From the NCBI GenBank assembly GCA_937935205.1, contig CALGXU010000003.1, positions 1-11,718 on the forward strand: a DNA stretch of 11,718 bases. Direction: 5' to 3'. The first letter of the stretch is position 1. Each line of letters starts with the position of its first letter. A program made the position numbers and the translations under genes. Source of the stretch: an uncultured Rothia sp. (GTDB lineage Bacteria; Actinomycetota; Actinomycetes; Actinomycetales; Micrococcaceae). Below are positions 6,200 to 11,718 of the stretch, one piece after another. The notes under the pieces are model-generated. The model searched no databases. It was not told where the DNA came from and saw only the letters and a list, made by a program, of their open reading frames with translations.

Positions 6200-7018
6200 C
6201 TAGTTCGCCTGAGCCTCCGCCTCCTCAACCTCCTCGGGGGTGAGCTCCACACCGGTGTACAGGCGGAACTGCTCAGCAGCCTGCAGAGCAATCACCTCGC
6301 CGCCGTGAATAACTTCCTTACCCGCCGCGCGAGCCGCACGAACCAGCGGAGTTTCAACAGGCATCGCCACCACGTCAAAGACCACCTGCGCCTCAGCGAT
6401 AGCCTCCTGCGGGTAGGACAGCTCCTCGCTCTCCTCACCGCCAGTCATGCCAATCGGGGTCACGTTCACCAGAATCGGCGCTCGCAGGTTGCCCACCTCC
6501 GGCGCCCAGGCGTACTCGTAACGCTCAGCCAGCGCGCGGCCGGTCTCCTCGTTGCGGGCAATAATCATGCCCTGCGAGAAGCCCGCGTCAAAGAACGCAC
6601 CAGCCACAGCAGCCGCCATGCCACCCGAACCGCGCAGCAAGAACGGCAGAGACGGGTCCACGTTATGCGAACGCAACAGGGAAGCTACCGCAATCACATC
6701 CGTGTTGTACGCCTTTAGGAAGCCGTCAGTGTTCACGATCGTGTTCACCGCACCGATGACCGCAGCCGAGTGGTCCATATCGTCCATCAGCGGGATAACA
6801 GCCTGCTTGAACGGCATAGACACAGAGCAACCGCGAATACCCAGCGCGCGCACGCCGGCGATAGCACCCTCAATATCGGTGGTGGTCATCGCCTTGTACA
6901 GGTAATCCAGACCGTGCTTCTCGTACAGGTAATTGTGGAACTTAATGCCGTGATTCGACGGGCGGCCAGACAGAGAAATGCAGACTGTCGTATCGCGGTT
7001 CAGCGCCGGGCGAGCCAT
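6200..7018 (-). CDS. Shikimate dehydrogenase-like oxidoreductase (AroE superfamily, SdhL / HI0607-like)
   Basis: This 272-aa cytoplasmic protein starts at ATG 7016-7018, one base after the preceding stop; an upstream start at 7054 lies inside that gene. The N-terminal half carries S-L-S-G-R-P-S-N (15-22), S-M-P-F-K (67-71; K71 is the catalytic lysine position), N-T-I-V-N (92-96) and Y-N-T-D (104-107; D107 the catalytic aspartate position). The nucleotide-binding domain begins at R-G-S-G-G-M-A (129-135). From memory it resembles Haemophilus HI0607 (SdhL class) far more than canonical AroE, so its substrate may not be shikimate itself. Members bind NAD(P)H and reduce or oxidise shikimate- or quinate-like compounds. 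It is translationally coupled to a glutaredoxin-like gene; I see no other aromatic-pathway gene nearby. Confidence 0.9.
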   Translation of the reverse strand: MARPALNRDTTVCISLSGRPSNHGIKFHNYLYEKHGLDYLYKAMTTTDIEGAIAGVRALGIRGCSVSMPFKQAVIPLMDDMDHSAAVIGAVNTIVNTDGFLKAYNTDVIAVASLLRSHNVDPSLPFLLRGSGGMAAAVAGAFFDAGFSQGMIIARNEETGRALAERYEYAWAPEVGNLRAPILVNVTPIGMTGGEESEELSYPQEAIAEAQVVFDVVAMPVETPLVRAARAAGKEVIHGGEVIALQAAEQFRLYTGVELTPEEVEEAEAQAN

Positions 7019-7019
7019 T

Positions 7020-7340
7020 TTAAGCCTCGCCGCCAGAGTTGAGGGTGTTCTCAATCAGCTTCTTCACCTTGTTGCGGCTCACCAGGTCAGCGACCACAAA
7101 GTGGGTGTCGCCGGTATCCACGGTGGGAACGGTCGCGTTGCCGTCGTTGAGGGACTTCACATGCGCCTCAGCCTGCGGATCCTCCCAAATGTTGACCCAG
7201 GTAGCGTGGTCGCCCAGCTCGCCCAGCTTAGAATCCAGAGCCTCGCAGTAGGGGCAGCCGGGGCGCCAATAAATGACGACGCCGCCATCCTTCATGACCT
7301 CGCGTGCCTTCTGCTGATCGGACTGCTGACGTTCAAACAT
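7020..7340 (-). CDS. Glutaredoxin-like / mycoredoxin-family thiol oxidoreductase
   Basis: This 106-aa protein starts at ATG 7338-7340 with TGGAGG four bases upstream on the minus strand. It has the thioredoxin-fold hallmarks of a glutaredoxin: V-V-I-Y-W-R-P-G-C-P-Y-C at residues 21-32, with active-site C29 and C32, and the cis-proline segment N-A-T-V-P-T at 68-73 (P72). Actinobacteria use mycothiol rather than glutathione, so a mycoredoxin role (removing mycothiol from protein thiols in the cytoplasm) is the likely one. The sequence does not prove the thiol partner. It is the first gene of a two-gene operon with the dehydrogenase-like gene, which starts one base after its stop. No convincing promoter is visible upstream. 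Confidence 0.9.
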   Translation of the reverse strand: MFERQQSDQQKAREVMKDGGVVIYWRPGCPYCEALDSKLGELGDHATWVNIWEDPQAEAHVKSLNDGNATVPTVDTGDTHFVVADLVSRNKVKKLIENTLNSGGEA

Positions 7341-7800
7341 AGTTCCTCCATAGACGGGGTGCTCCGCGGTCTTCAGGAGGCGCTGAAACCTGCCTGAGGG
7401 CGCAGCTCAATAGGTTGACATATCAAGCATAGCTGAGGGGGCAGGGGCGGGGGAGAGGTCCTCATAGGGCGAACGCCCGCGCCGCGCTCCTCCAACCCAC
7501 GCAGCACTCCCGCAGAAGCCTTCGCCCCGCCCCCAGAAGCCTTCATCCCGTGCATTAACGGCATACGCCCCACACCAAGGTTGCCGGACCAATGATGCGG
7601 GGCGTATACAGTTCGCGAGAAAGCGCGAGCGCTTGTGCTGAGTAAGAGTAAAAGAAGAGTGAAAACAGGCTACCAGGCGGTAACCGAAGCTGAGCAATAT
7701 GCCGAGTGAGTCGGTGAATGAAAGAACCCAGGCGGGGCAGAACGCCCCATTATTTGAGAGAGATGTTGAGTGAAAGCCTGTAATACAAACCCAGGGAAAT
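7341..7800. other. Gene-free region with possible structured RNA
   Basis: No convincing coding sequence is present on either strand. Short frames lack a ribosome binding site and have low-complexity Pro/Arg/Gly-rich translations. Complementary elements are frequent: ATACGCCCC (7563-7571) with GGGGCGTAT (7599-7607), CCGA-GTGAG-TCGG (7702-7714), GGGGC-AGAAC-GCCCC (7734-7748), and ACAGGCT (7665-7671) with AGCCTGT (7775-7781) enclosing the previous two. The 8-mer CCAGGCGG occurs at 7673-7680 and 7728-7735. An RNA gene is possible, with strand undecided, and I recognise no known family. The left part must also hold the glutaredoxin promoter, which I cannot pinpoint. Confidence 0.35.
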
Positions 7801-7836
7801 GGCGCCCTACCTCATGAGGAGGTGAGGTAAGGCGCC
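7797..7836 (-). terminator. Hairpin terminator of the 54-aa gene
   Basis: GGCGCCCTACCTCA (7801-7814) pairs with TGAGGTAAGGCGCC (7823-7836), 13 of 14 positions, around an 8-base loop. It lies 21 bases beyond the stop of the small minus-strand gene. Only ATTT follows on that strand before CCC, so the T tract is short. Confidence 0.6.
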
Positions 7837-7857
7837 AATCCAAAGGAGGCTATCGCC

Positions 7858-8022
7858 TTACTTGCCGAACTTCTCGGTCAGCTTGGAGACGTTCTCGGTC
7901 ACGACCTCTTCAACCTTGGCAATGTGCTCGTCGGTGACGACCTCCTTGCCAGCCTTTTCGTTGATGACTTCCTGAGCCTTGTCGAGGCCCTGCTCAACGG
8001 TGCCCTTGATATCGAAGCCCAC
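7858..8022 (-). CDS. 54-aa charged helical protein of unknown function
   Basis: The gene begins at GTG 8020-8022, with AAAGGAGG five bases upstream, one of the strongest ribosome binding sites in the window, and ends at TAA 7858-7860. The product begins M-G-F-D-I-K-G-T-V-E-Q-G-L-D-K-A and ends S-K-L-T-E-K-F-G-K. It is rich in Lys, Glu and Val, lacks Cys and Trp, and has the hydrophobic spacing of one or two amphipathic helices. Codons are strongly C/G-ending, as in ppiA, suggesting high expression. The length and layout recall small actinobacterial MT0933-type antitoxin-like proteins, but the match is weak and no toxin gene lies beside it. The gene is monocistronic, with a long hairpin-rich leader and its own terminator. 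Confidence 0.8.
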   Translation of the reverse strand: MGFDIKGTVEQGLDKAQEVINEKAGKEVVTDEHIAKVEEVVTENVSKLTEKFGK

Positions 8023-8056
8023 GGGGGCCTCCTTTCTGCGCTTTCGCGCCCTAAAG

Positions 8057-8162
8057 CCTCACTCTGGGTGAGGGGCCTGCCCGGTGCGGGCAGAAAACTG
8101 GAGTGTGATGCTTTGGTGGACGAAACCTGCAAGCTGGGTTTGTATGTGACGGTCGAACCCAG
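8057..8162 (-). promoter_or_regulatory. Hairpin-rich 5' leader of the 54-aa gene
   Basis: Three separate hairpins lie between the predicted promoter and the ribosome binding site: CTGGGTT/AACCCAG (8134-8140 and 8156-8162), CTGCCCG/CGGGCAG (8077-8083 and 8087-8093) and CCTCAC/GTGAGG (8057-8062 and 8068-8073). A leader of about 170 bases with ordered stems is unusual for a 54-codon gene. It suggests regulation of translation or mRNA stability. I recognise no known riboswitch. Confidence 0.45.
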
Positions 8163-8186
8163 TGTAGATGCCATCCATATGCCGGA

Positions 8187-8230
8187 CGATGCGCATCGAA
8201 ACTTTACAGCTCACGGATTGCGTCCGTCGA
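8187..8230 (-). promoter_or_regulatory. Possible promoter with palindromic operator for the 54-aa gene
   Basis: On the minus strand TCGACG (complement of 8225-8230) and TAAAGT (complement of 8201-8206) are spaced by 18 bases. The perfect 12-base palindrome CGATGCGCATCG (8187-8198) lies just downstream, over the expected transcription start. An inverted repeat ACGGA-TTGCG-TCCGT (8213-8227) overlaps the spacer and part of the -35. The arrangement suggests a repressor site. The rest of the 445 gene-free bases (8023-8467), notably 8290-8400, is A/T-rich and shows nothing else I can name. Confidence 0.4.
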
Positions 8231-8403
8231 TAAGTGTACATACCCGCGAGGGCAAGAAAAACCACCCTCAGAAAACGTGGCGCCACTTTTGATCAACGAC
8301 CAAAAAATTATGGCTTATCAGCGCGTTATTGAGGGGCGTAAACGGAGGGAATTTTCAGAAACTCGCAGGAAACTTCCAGCTATGAATATTGTTCAAAACC
8401 CCG

Positions 8404-8440
8404 AAAAAACGCCCGCATGACACCCGACGATTTATGGGTG
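8404..8440 (-). terminator. Weak terminator after galK
   Basis: CACCC (8421-8425) and GGGTG (8436-8440) could pair around a 10-base loop. On the minus strand this is followed by TCATGCGGGCG and then six T (complement of 8404-8409). The stem is short and the T run distant, so this is tentative, but no better terminator is seen after the galK stop. Confidence 0.3.
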
Positions 8441-8467
8441 AGTTGTGACAGACCTCAGCGCCCAACC

Positions 8468-9865
8468 CTAAAACACCGGAATATCCGTAGGGTCAGTGCC
8501 CGCAGCCCAATCATGAGACGCGGCAAAACCAGCAACCATCGGCAAAAAACGAGGCGCCGCATAGCCGCGCACAGCATACGCAGTCGCCACCGCATCCGCG
8601 GCAGCCTCCAGGCGAGAGGTCGGAATCAGCGCCATCACTGCGCCACCAAAACCGCCACCCACAATACGGGCACCCAGCGCACCCTGATCCAGGCACACCT
8701 GCACCGCATCATCAATCTCAGGGCGAGAAACACGCAACTCATCACGCATCGACACAAACGACTCCGTGAAAATACGGCCCGCCTCCTCAAACGCCGCGAA
8801 ACCAAGCTCATCAGCATGCTGCAGCAGATAGCTCGCACGACCCACCAGAGTCATATCGTGGAACGCATGACGCACCCAACCGCGCGGGAACGAACACGGA
8901 CGACCCGCATCCTCCAGGGCATCCAGGGCACGATTCACCGAAGAATCCACCAAATCAGCACGCCACGCCTTCGCCGCGCGCGCATCCATACCCGCGCAGG
9001 ACAAATCCTCCGGCAACGCATCACGCAAAAACCGCAGACCCAAAGCGTCAGCACACGACTCAGACGCCGCACGACGAGCCGCAAAACCGCCATCCGTCAG
9101 CTCATGCGGAGTGTTCGTATCAATCACCAAAAAACTTAGACCGTGCTGGGCAATATCCACCGCAACCGGCTCAATCGAAAAATCACGGAAATCAACCACC
9201 AGCGCCTGCTCCGGATGCGAACGCAACGACGCCGTCTGATCCAGACCACCCGTCTGCGCGCCAGCCACCTTATTCTCAGCCGTAATACACACCTGCGCCA
9301 GACGCGCACGCAACGCATCACTATCAGCCGGGGTAGCATCCACCTCCGGGCAATCCTTACGCACCGGACACGAAAGCTCCAACAACGCCAACGCCGTAGA
9401 ACACTCCAAAGCCGCCGAAGACGACAAACCGCCACCCACCGGAACACGAGAATTAATCAGCAGGTCAGCACCAAACTCATCGGGCAGCATAATATCCCTG
9501 CCGCCCTCCTGATTCATCGCCCACGCAACACCCGCCACATAGGTGAACCAGCCCTTCAAATGACCCGGCTGAATATCGCGAATCACAACCGTGCGCTCAT
9601 CGCCGGGCATCTGCAACGACGAAGCACGCAACACACCATCACGACGCAACGCACCCGCCACGTACGTGCGGTACGGCAACGGCATCGGCAGGCACGAGCC
9701 ACCCAAAAAATCAATGTACTCGCCCAAAAGATTCAGACGCCCAGGCGCCGACCACACACCATCAGGCTCATAACCATACGCGGTAATAAACTCCTCACGC
9801 ACACGCGCAATCTCGGCGCTATGGTCCGGAAGAGCCGCCCACTGGGCGGTAGCGGTCATCGACAT
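8468..9865 (-). CDS. galK: Galactokinase (GHMP kinase family)
   Basis: This 465-aa protein phosphorylates alpha-D-galactose at C1 with ATP, the first committed step of the Leloir pathway in the cytoplasm. Three family motifs are visible: the galactose-binding segment P-G-R-L-N-L-L-G-E-Y-I-D-F at 41-53, the phosphate-binding loop P-V-G-G-G-L-S-S-S-A-A at 142-152, and G-A-R-I-V-G-G-G-F-G-G at 398-408. The catalytic aspartate is D209 in G-G-L-D-Q. The first motif departs from the usual G-R-x-N-x-I-G-E-H-x-D-Y: His is Tyr and the last Tyr is Phe. The protein is longer than typical bacterial GalK (about 380-400 aa), with an insertion at about 166-183. ATG 9863-9865 is preceded by AGAGGTG; a second ATG two codons on is possible. 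No galT or galE adjoins it. Confidence 0.93.
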   Translation of the reverse strand: MSMTATAQWAALPDHSAEIARVREEFITAYGYEPDGVWSAPGRLNLLGEYIDFLGGSCLPMPLPYRTYVAGALRRDGVLRASSLQMPGDERTVVIRDIQPGHLKGWFTYVAGVAWAMNQEGGRDIMLPDEFGADLLINSRVPVGGGLSSSAALECSTALALLELSCPVRKDCPEVDATPADSDALRARLAQVCITAENKVAGAQTGGLDQTASLRSHPEQALVVDFRDFSIEPVAVDIAQHGLSFLVIDTNTPHELTDGGFAARRAASESCADALGLRFLRDALPEDLSCAGMDARAAKAWRADLVDSSVNRALDALEDAGRPCSFPRGWVRHAFHDMTLVGRASYLLQHADELGFAAFEEAGRIFTESFVSMRDELRVSRPEIDDAVQVCLDQGALGARIVGGGFGGAVMALIPTSRLEAAADAVATAYAVRGYAAPRFLPMVAGFAASHDWAAGTDPTDIPVF

Positions 9866-9928
9866 GGAACACCTCTGATAAAGCCCAACAGGGCACTAAG
9901 ACATAAACGACACCCCACCCGCACCCGA

Positions 9929-9941
9929 TACCCAGTGGGTA
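9929..9941 (-). promoter_or_regulatory. Inverted repeat upstream of galK
   Basis: TACCCA-G-TGGGTA is a perfect 13-base inverted repeat 64 bases upstream of the galK start codon. A possible -10 element TAGTCT on the minus strand (complement of 9971-9976) would place it in the early leader, where a bound repressor could block transcription. The binding protein is unknown. The TetR-family gene next door is a candidate only by proximity. Confidence 0.35.
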
Positions 9942-10052
9942 CCAGCGCAAGCATGTGTCACCTCTAGACTAAAGCAGAAAACCAGCGAACATCGACTCAG
10001 CCGCTAAACCGCACCGGTATCAGAGCGCGGCAGAGCAGCCAGCACCAACGCA

Positions 10053-10089
10053 CGCAAAAGCCCCGCACCCCCACAAGGGGGCACGGGGC
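10053..10089 (-). terminator. Terminator of the TetR-family gene
   Basis: GCCCCGCACCCCC (10060-10072) faces GGGGGCACGGGGC (10077-10089) around ACAA. Read on the minus strand, the 13-bp stem has two G-U pairs and is followed by TTTTGCG. It lies 40 bases past the TetR-family stop and separates that gene from galK. Confidence 0.8.
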
Positions 10090-10128
10090 ACCATACATAA
10101 CTAATAAACCAAAAGAAGGGCTAACTGA

Positions 10129-10731
10129 TTACGCATCCTGCGTATAAGGCTCCTGCACCACCATCATCGAATCAATCGCGGAAAGCAGATCCTGGCGGTA
10201 ACGGTTAAACGCATTCTCAATCAGAGGAACATCGCCACTCGCCACAGCCTCCTGAGGCGAAATCAGCGGCAGAGTCTGATACTCCTCCACCAGGCTCAAC
10301 GCAATATGAGTCAACAAACGAGCACGACGCAGCGCCTCCGCATGACCCAAACCAAGAGCCTGGAACTCATGAGCCATAGCCACCACTGGCTTCAACTCAC
10401 GCGGGTGTAGAGTCAAACTCAAACGCACCACCTCAGGGCACTCACGAATCGGGTAGAGCAGAGAGAACAGCGTATCGCCGCGGCGAATCATCGAAGCACG
10501 AATAGCCTCCGGATTCGCCTCCGCCTCCTCAGACATCGACATCGGGGCACGAGCCAGAATGTAATCCGCCAACAGAATCAGAAGCTGCTGCTTATTCTTC
10601 ACGTGGTAGTACAGGGCGCCGGGAGCCACGTGAAGCTCCTGAGCGAGTCGGCGCATGGAAAGGTCCGCCAAACCGTAGGTCGCCAAGACCTCGTAGGCGG
10701 TATCTAGAATCTTTTCACGGGAAAGTACCAC
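10129..10731 (-). CDS. TetR/AcrR-family transcriptional regulator
   Basis: This 200-aa protein has the standard TetR layout. The N-terminal DNA-binding domain includes R-E-K-I-L-D-T-A-Y-E-V-L (5-16) and a helix-turn-helix at about 25-44 with L-S-M-R-R-L-A-Q-E-L and G-A-L-Y-Y-H-V. The remaining 145 residues form a helical ligand-binding and dimerisation domain that gives no ligand clue. TetR proteins act as dimers and usually repress nearby genes until a small molecule binds. I use GTG 10729-10731: no spaced ribosome binding site precedes it, but TAAAAT ends six bases upstream, so a leaderless mRNA is likely. An inverted repeat overlies the start, suggesting autoregulation. Targets could be itself, galK or the divergent gene at 11023. 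Confidence 0.92.
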   Translation of the reverse strand: MVLSREKILDTAYEVLATYGLADLSMRRLAQELHVAPGALYYHVKNKQQLLILLADYILARAPMSMSEEAEANPEAIRASMIRRGDTLFSLLYPIRECPEVVRLSLTLHPRELKPVVAMAHEFQALGLGHAEALRRARLLTHIALSLVEEYQTLPLISPQEAVASGDVPLIENAFNRYRQDLLSAIDSMMVVQEPYTQDA

Positions 10732-10748
10732 CCTTTCATTTTAGGGTG
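10729..10748 (-). promoter_or_regulatory. Promoter and probable auto-operator of the TetR-family gene
   Basis: On the minus strand CACCCT, eight bases, then AGGGTG forms a perfect 6-bp inverted repeat. It contains the -10 element TAAAAT (complement of 10738-10743) and ends with the GTG start codon. A bound dimer would cover both. No clear -35 hexamer is visible. The remaining upstream DNA to 11022 (274 bases) shows only small GC palindromes such as GGCGGCCGCC (10913-10922). Confidence 0.5.
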
Positions 10749-11022
10749 TTCAAATCTGTAACGTGAGCAAGATGCACCCTGTGGCAAACAAAAACCCCAC
10801 AAATACGCGGAACAAACCCAAAAACCAATGTTGATTCTCACTCACCCGGAGCGAACGCTTCGCGTTTCACAGGCAGTTTTACCCCAAAAACGCTCCAGCA
10901 CACGCAGAAATAGGCGGCCGCCCACGCTCTCGGCATAAAAACACGTCTTAAACCGCCCAAAACCGCCAAGACAGGCAAACCTCGCGGGCGCACACCCCAA
11001 AATCAGGTGTTTAATATTCGGT

Positions 11023-11718
11023 ATGAGCAATGCATTTTCTGAACTAATCGAGCGCGCCACCGCAGGCGAAGGCCTCAACCGCGAAGAAATCCACACCCTC
11101 CTCGTGGACGGTGAAGGCCAGGACTTCGCCCTCATCGAGGCAGCCTCCGTCGTGCGCCGCAACGAATTCCGCAACATGATTGCGATCCACACCGAAGATG
11201 AAGCACTCGCCGATGCCCTGGGCACCCGCTCCATCGCCGTGGACTCCTACGAAGTTCTGGACATCTCCCGCGACATCGACTCCGAAGAACTCGCGGCAAC
11301 CATCGAACGTATTGCAGAATCCTCCGCCATCGGCGTGACCGTACTGCTGCCCGAAAATGCAGTGCCCATGATGCTCATGCGCGTACTGTCTATCCTGCGC
11401 CTGGCAGCACCCGGCAAGGTTATTCACCTGCCCGAAGGCTACGAGCAGTCCCTGCGCTCGCTGACCTCCCTCGCAATGCACGTGGTCAGCGCCATCACCA
11501 TTACCGACGACATTGAGCAGTGGCCCATGGTCAACGAGGTGCTCAAGGCACTGCGTCACGGCGGCATCGTCATCTCCGGCACCGGTGGACGCGACGCCCT
11601 CGCGGGTTACCTGCGCTACCTCTCCGACCTCGGTGTGGACCTCATGGGTCACCGCGATGCACGCGGCTCCGCCTGCGGTTCGGTCGACGGTGGCGGCTGT
11701 GGCTGTGGCTCGGGTGGC
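11023..11718 (+). CDS. Biotin-synthase-like protein lacking the radical-SAM cysteine motif, partial
   Basis: The frame is open from ATG 11023 to the window edge, 232 codons. Residues 3-50 resemble the N-terminal helices of BioB and related radical-SAM enzymes: A-T-A-G-E-G-L-N-R-E-E-I at 12-23 and A-A-S-V-V-R-R-N-E-F at 40-49. Residues near 116-150 (M-L-M-R-V-L-S-I-L-R-L-A-A-P, then G-Y-E-Q) recall the C-terminal part of the BioB barrel. No Cx3Cx2C motif is present and there is no Cys before residue about 216. A Cys/Gly-rich tail then appears: A-C-G-S-V-D-G-G-G-C-G-C-G. A non-catalytic or repurposed relative is possible. TAATAT (11012-11017) just before ATG and no ribosome binding site suggest leaderless translation. 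The family call is from memory and uncertain. Confidence 0.7.
   Translation, partial: MSNAFSELIERATAGEGLNREEIHTLLVDGEGQDFALIEAASVVRRNEFRNMIAIHTEDEALADALGTRSIAVDSYEVLDISRDIDSEELAATIERIAESSAIGVTVLLPENAVPMMLMRVLSILRLAAPGKVIHLPEGYEQSLRSLTSLAMHVVSAITITDDIEQWPMVNEVLKALRHGGIVISGTGGRDALAGYLRYLSDLGVDLMGHRDARGSACGSVDGGGCGCGSGG

Noticed and set aside
6050..6718. 222-codon plus-strand frame
   Set aside because: It runs through a perfect terminator hairpin and antisense to the dehydrogenase gene.
7407..7697. Minus-strand frames of 96 and 66 codons in the gene-free region
   Set aside because: No ribosome binding site, Pro/Arg/Gly-rich low-complexity translation, and overlap with hairpins that look like RNA structure.
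8417..9967. Long arginine-rich open frames on the plus strand (240 and 274 codons)
   Set aside because: They lie opposite galK, whose motifs are clear. Their composition comes from the biased third positions of galK codons.
10851..10866. GCGAA-CGC-TTCGC inverted repeat as a terminator
   Set aside because: No T run follows on either strand and no gene ends nearby.
11044..11652. 202-codon open frame on the minus strand
   Set aside because: It is opposite the better-supported plus-strand gene starting at 11023 and has no ribosome binding site.

Overview
The window looks like chromosomal DNA of a moderately high-GC actinobacterium. A member of the Micrococcaceae such as Rothia is my best guess, but that is inference from gene content, not a database match. 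Supporting signs are the order PitA tail / small membrane protein / DUF3349 protein (as in Mycobacterium Rv0545c-Rv0543c), a small membrane gene divergent from ppiA (as with cwsA-ppiA), rhomboids with an N-terminal zinc finger, GTG starts, and several probable leaderless promoters. I see no insertion sequence, phage gene or CRISPR array.

Layout. (1) 2-935, + strand: the tail of a probable phosphate permease gene, a two-helix membrane protein and a DUF3349 protein, closed by a strong terminator. (2) 1139-2362, +: an unrecognised membrane-anchored 407-aa protein. (3) 2422-2705, +: a promoter, tRNA-Ala(UGC), a complete 5S rRNA gene three bases later, and a terminator. No 16S or 23S gene is present. 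(4) 2935-3270, -: a lysine-rich, C-terminally anchored membrane protein, divergent from ppiA (3444-3971, +). (5) 4155-5856, +: two tandemly duplicated rhomboid protease genes. (6) 5857-6199: an AT-richer intergenic region between convergent genes, holding six DnaA-box-like 9-mers. This is the most striking non-coding signal. (7) 6200-7340, -: a glutaredoxin-like gene and, one base later, a shikimate-dehydrogenase-like gene. (8) 7341-8467: mostly non-coding on both strands, with predicted RNA structure and one 54-aa gene (7858-8022, -) that has a strong ribosome binding site and a long hairpin-rich leader. (9) 8468-9865, -: galactokinase with an atypical signature. (10) 10129-10731, -: a TetR-family regulator whose start is overlaid by an inverted repeat. 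(11) 11023 to the end, +: a partial gene for a protein resembling biotin synthase at both ends but lacking the radical-SAM cysteine motif and carrying a Cys/Gly-rich tail.

How the genes relate. The first three genes are a phosphate-transport-associated cluster. Glutaredoxin and the dehydrogenase are almost certainly co-transcribed. galK stands alone, with no galT or galE in view. The TetR gene is separated from galK by its own terminator, so a regulatory link is possible but unproven. The tRNA-Ala / cwsA-like / ppiA / rhomboid order is one that many actinobacteria keep near dnaA-gyrA. That makes the DnaA-box cluster more intriguing, although the convergent genes and the local GC skew argue against a simple origin of replication.
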